From JAFGIT01 sp016929465 [NCBI: Candidatus Coatesbacteria bacterium] (GTDB lineage: Bacteria; B130-G9), in contig JAFGIT010000350.1 in the NCBI GenBank assembly GCA_016929465.1, positions 1 through 5,090 on the forward strand: 5,090 nt of DNA, in the 5' to 3' direction. This document shows, piece by piece, positions 4,868-5,090 of this stretch; within the stretch, counting starts at the first letter, position 1; the number at the start of each line of letters is the position of its first letter. The translations under genes were made by a program, and so were the position numbers. Under the pieces are notes generated by a model, which worked only from the letters and a program-made list of their open reading frames with translations, did not search any database and was not told the origin of the DNA.

Positions 4868-5090
4868 AGCGATTGTGCTTCGTTTGAGAAGTGCGGGTTA
4901 TGACGTTCTGTAAGTAAAAGAGATGGCCCCGAGCATCTCAGATGAGGAGGTTATTAACCTGGCCGCAGACAATAACGCGCTGGTCTTGACTGCGGATAAG
5001 GACTTCGGTGATTTGATTTACAGACAGGGCATTAAAACGAGTGGTGTCATTTTGATCAGGCTTTCCGAATTCTCCGGACAGGATAGGCCC
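4836..5090 (+). pseudogene. DUF5615 PIN-like toxin interrupted by an in-frame stop, cut by the window end
   Basis: From a GTG at 4836 (or TTG 4833) the frame reads VNLLADENVDEAIVLRLRSA, GYDVL, TAA, then VKEMAPSISDEEVINLAAD, NNALVLTADKDFGDLIYRQG, IKTSGVILIRLSEF and on to the last base. This is the classical DUF5615/VapC45-like PIN-fold pattern: acidic Asp6 in ADENV, a D-E-E helix and Asp54/Asp56 in LTADKDFG, as expected for a metal-dependent RNase. The stop at 4911-4913 (codon 26) sits where relatives usually have Tyr (DVLYV-E), one base change from TAT or TAC. Everything after it remains in frame and well conserved, so the lesion is recent or a sequence error. Only the first 25 residues could be made, and restart at ATG 4923 would lose the first catalytic Asp. 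It overlaps the DUF433 end by 32 bases. The 3' end lies outside the window. Confidence 0.85.

Overview
The window most likely comes from a diderm (outer-membrane) bacterium, probably an environmental or uncultured lineage. The grounds are an RlpA-type lipoprotein, a large type II secretion/type IV pilin-like protein, moderate G+C, and small families (HicBA, DUF433/PIN-like, a 'CHNRNY' mini-protein) common in environmental genomes. Nothing fixes a phylum. All convincing genes lie on the + strand.

Layout. Bases 1-147 may hold the 3' end of a truncated, unrecognised gene. A near-consensus sigma70-type promoter (298-326) follows and drives a 636-residue prepilin-like protein (399-2309). Its N-terminus is a classical GspG/type IV pilin methylation signal, but the body carries two GspG-like 'W-x-GPYL ... 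D-x-W' modules in tandem and an unrecognised C-terminal domain. A strong intrinsic terminator (2357-2397) closes this unit. Next come a short RlpA-like lipoprotein (2567-2971), a 69-residue conserved mini-protein (3039-3248) and a small class I SAM methyltransferase (3291-3818). These three run in one direction with short gaps and no visible terminator between them, so they may be co-transcribed.

The last 1.3 kb is accessory in character. A hicB-hicA toxin-antitoxin pair (3868-4277) sits between the intact methyltransferase gene and a second, truncated copy of that gene's 3' end (4328-4465), about 96% identical over 125 bp. The TA cassette is thus flanked by direct repeats of host coding sequence. 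Further on lies a second TA-type pair: a DUF433 antitoxin (4604-4867) overlapping a DUF5615/PIN-like toxin frame that is interrupted by an in-frame TAA (4911-4913) and runs off the window.

The most notable points are the hicBA-flanking gene-fragment duplication, the apparently inactivated PIN-like toxin beside an intact antitoxin, and the duplicated GspG-like architecture. I did not find a clear-cut new defence or mobile system. The methyltransferase/TA duplication is the nearest thing to an unexplained structure.
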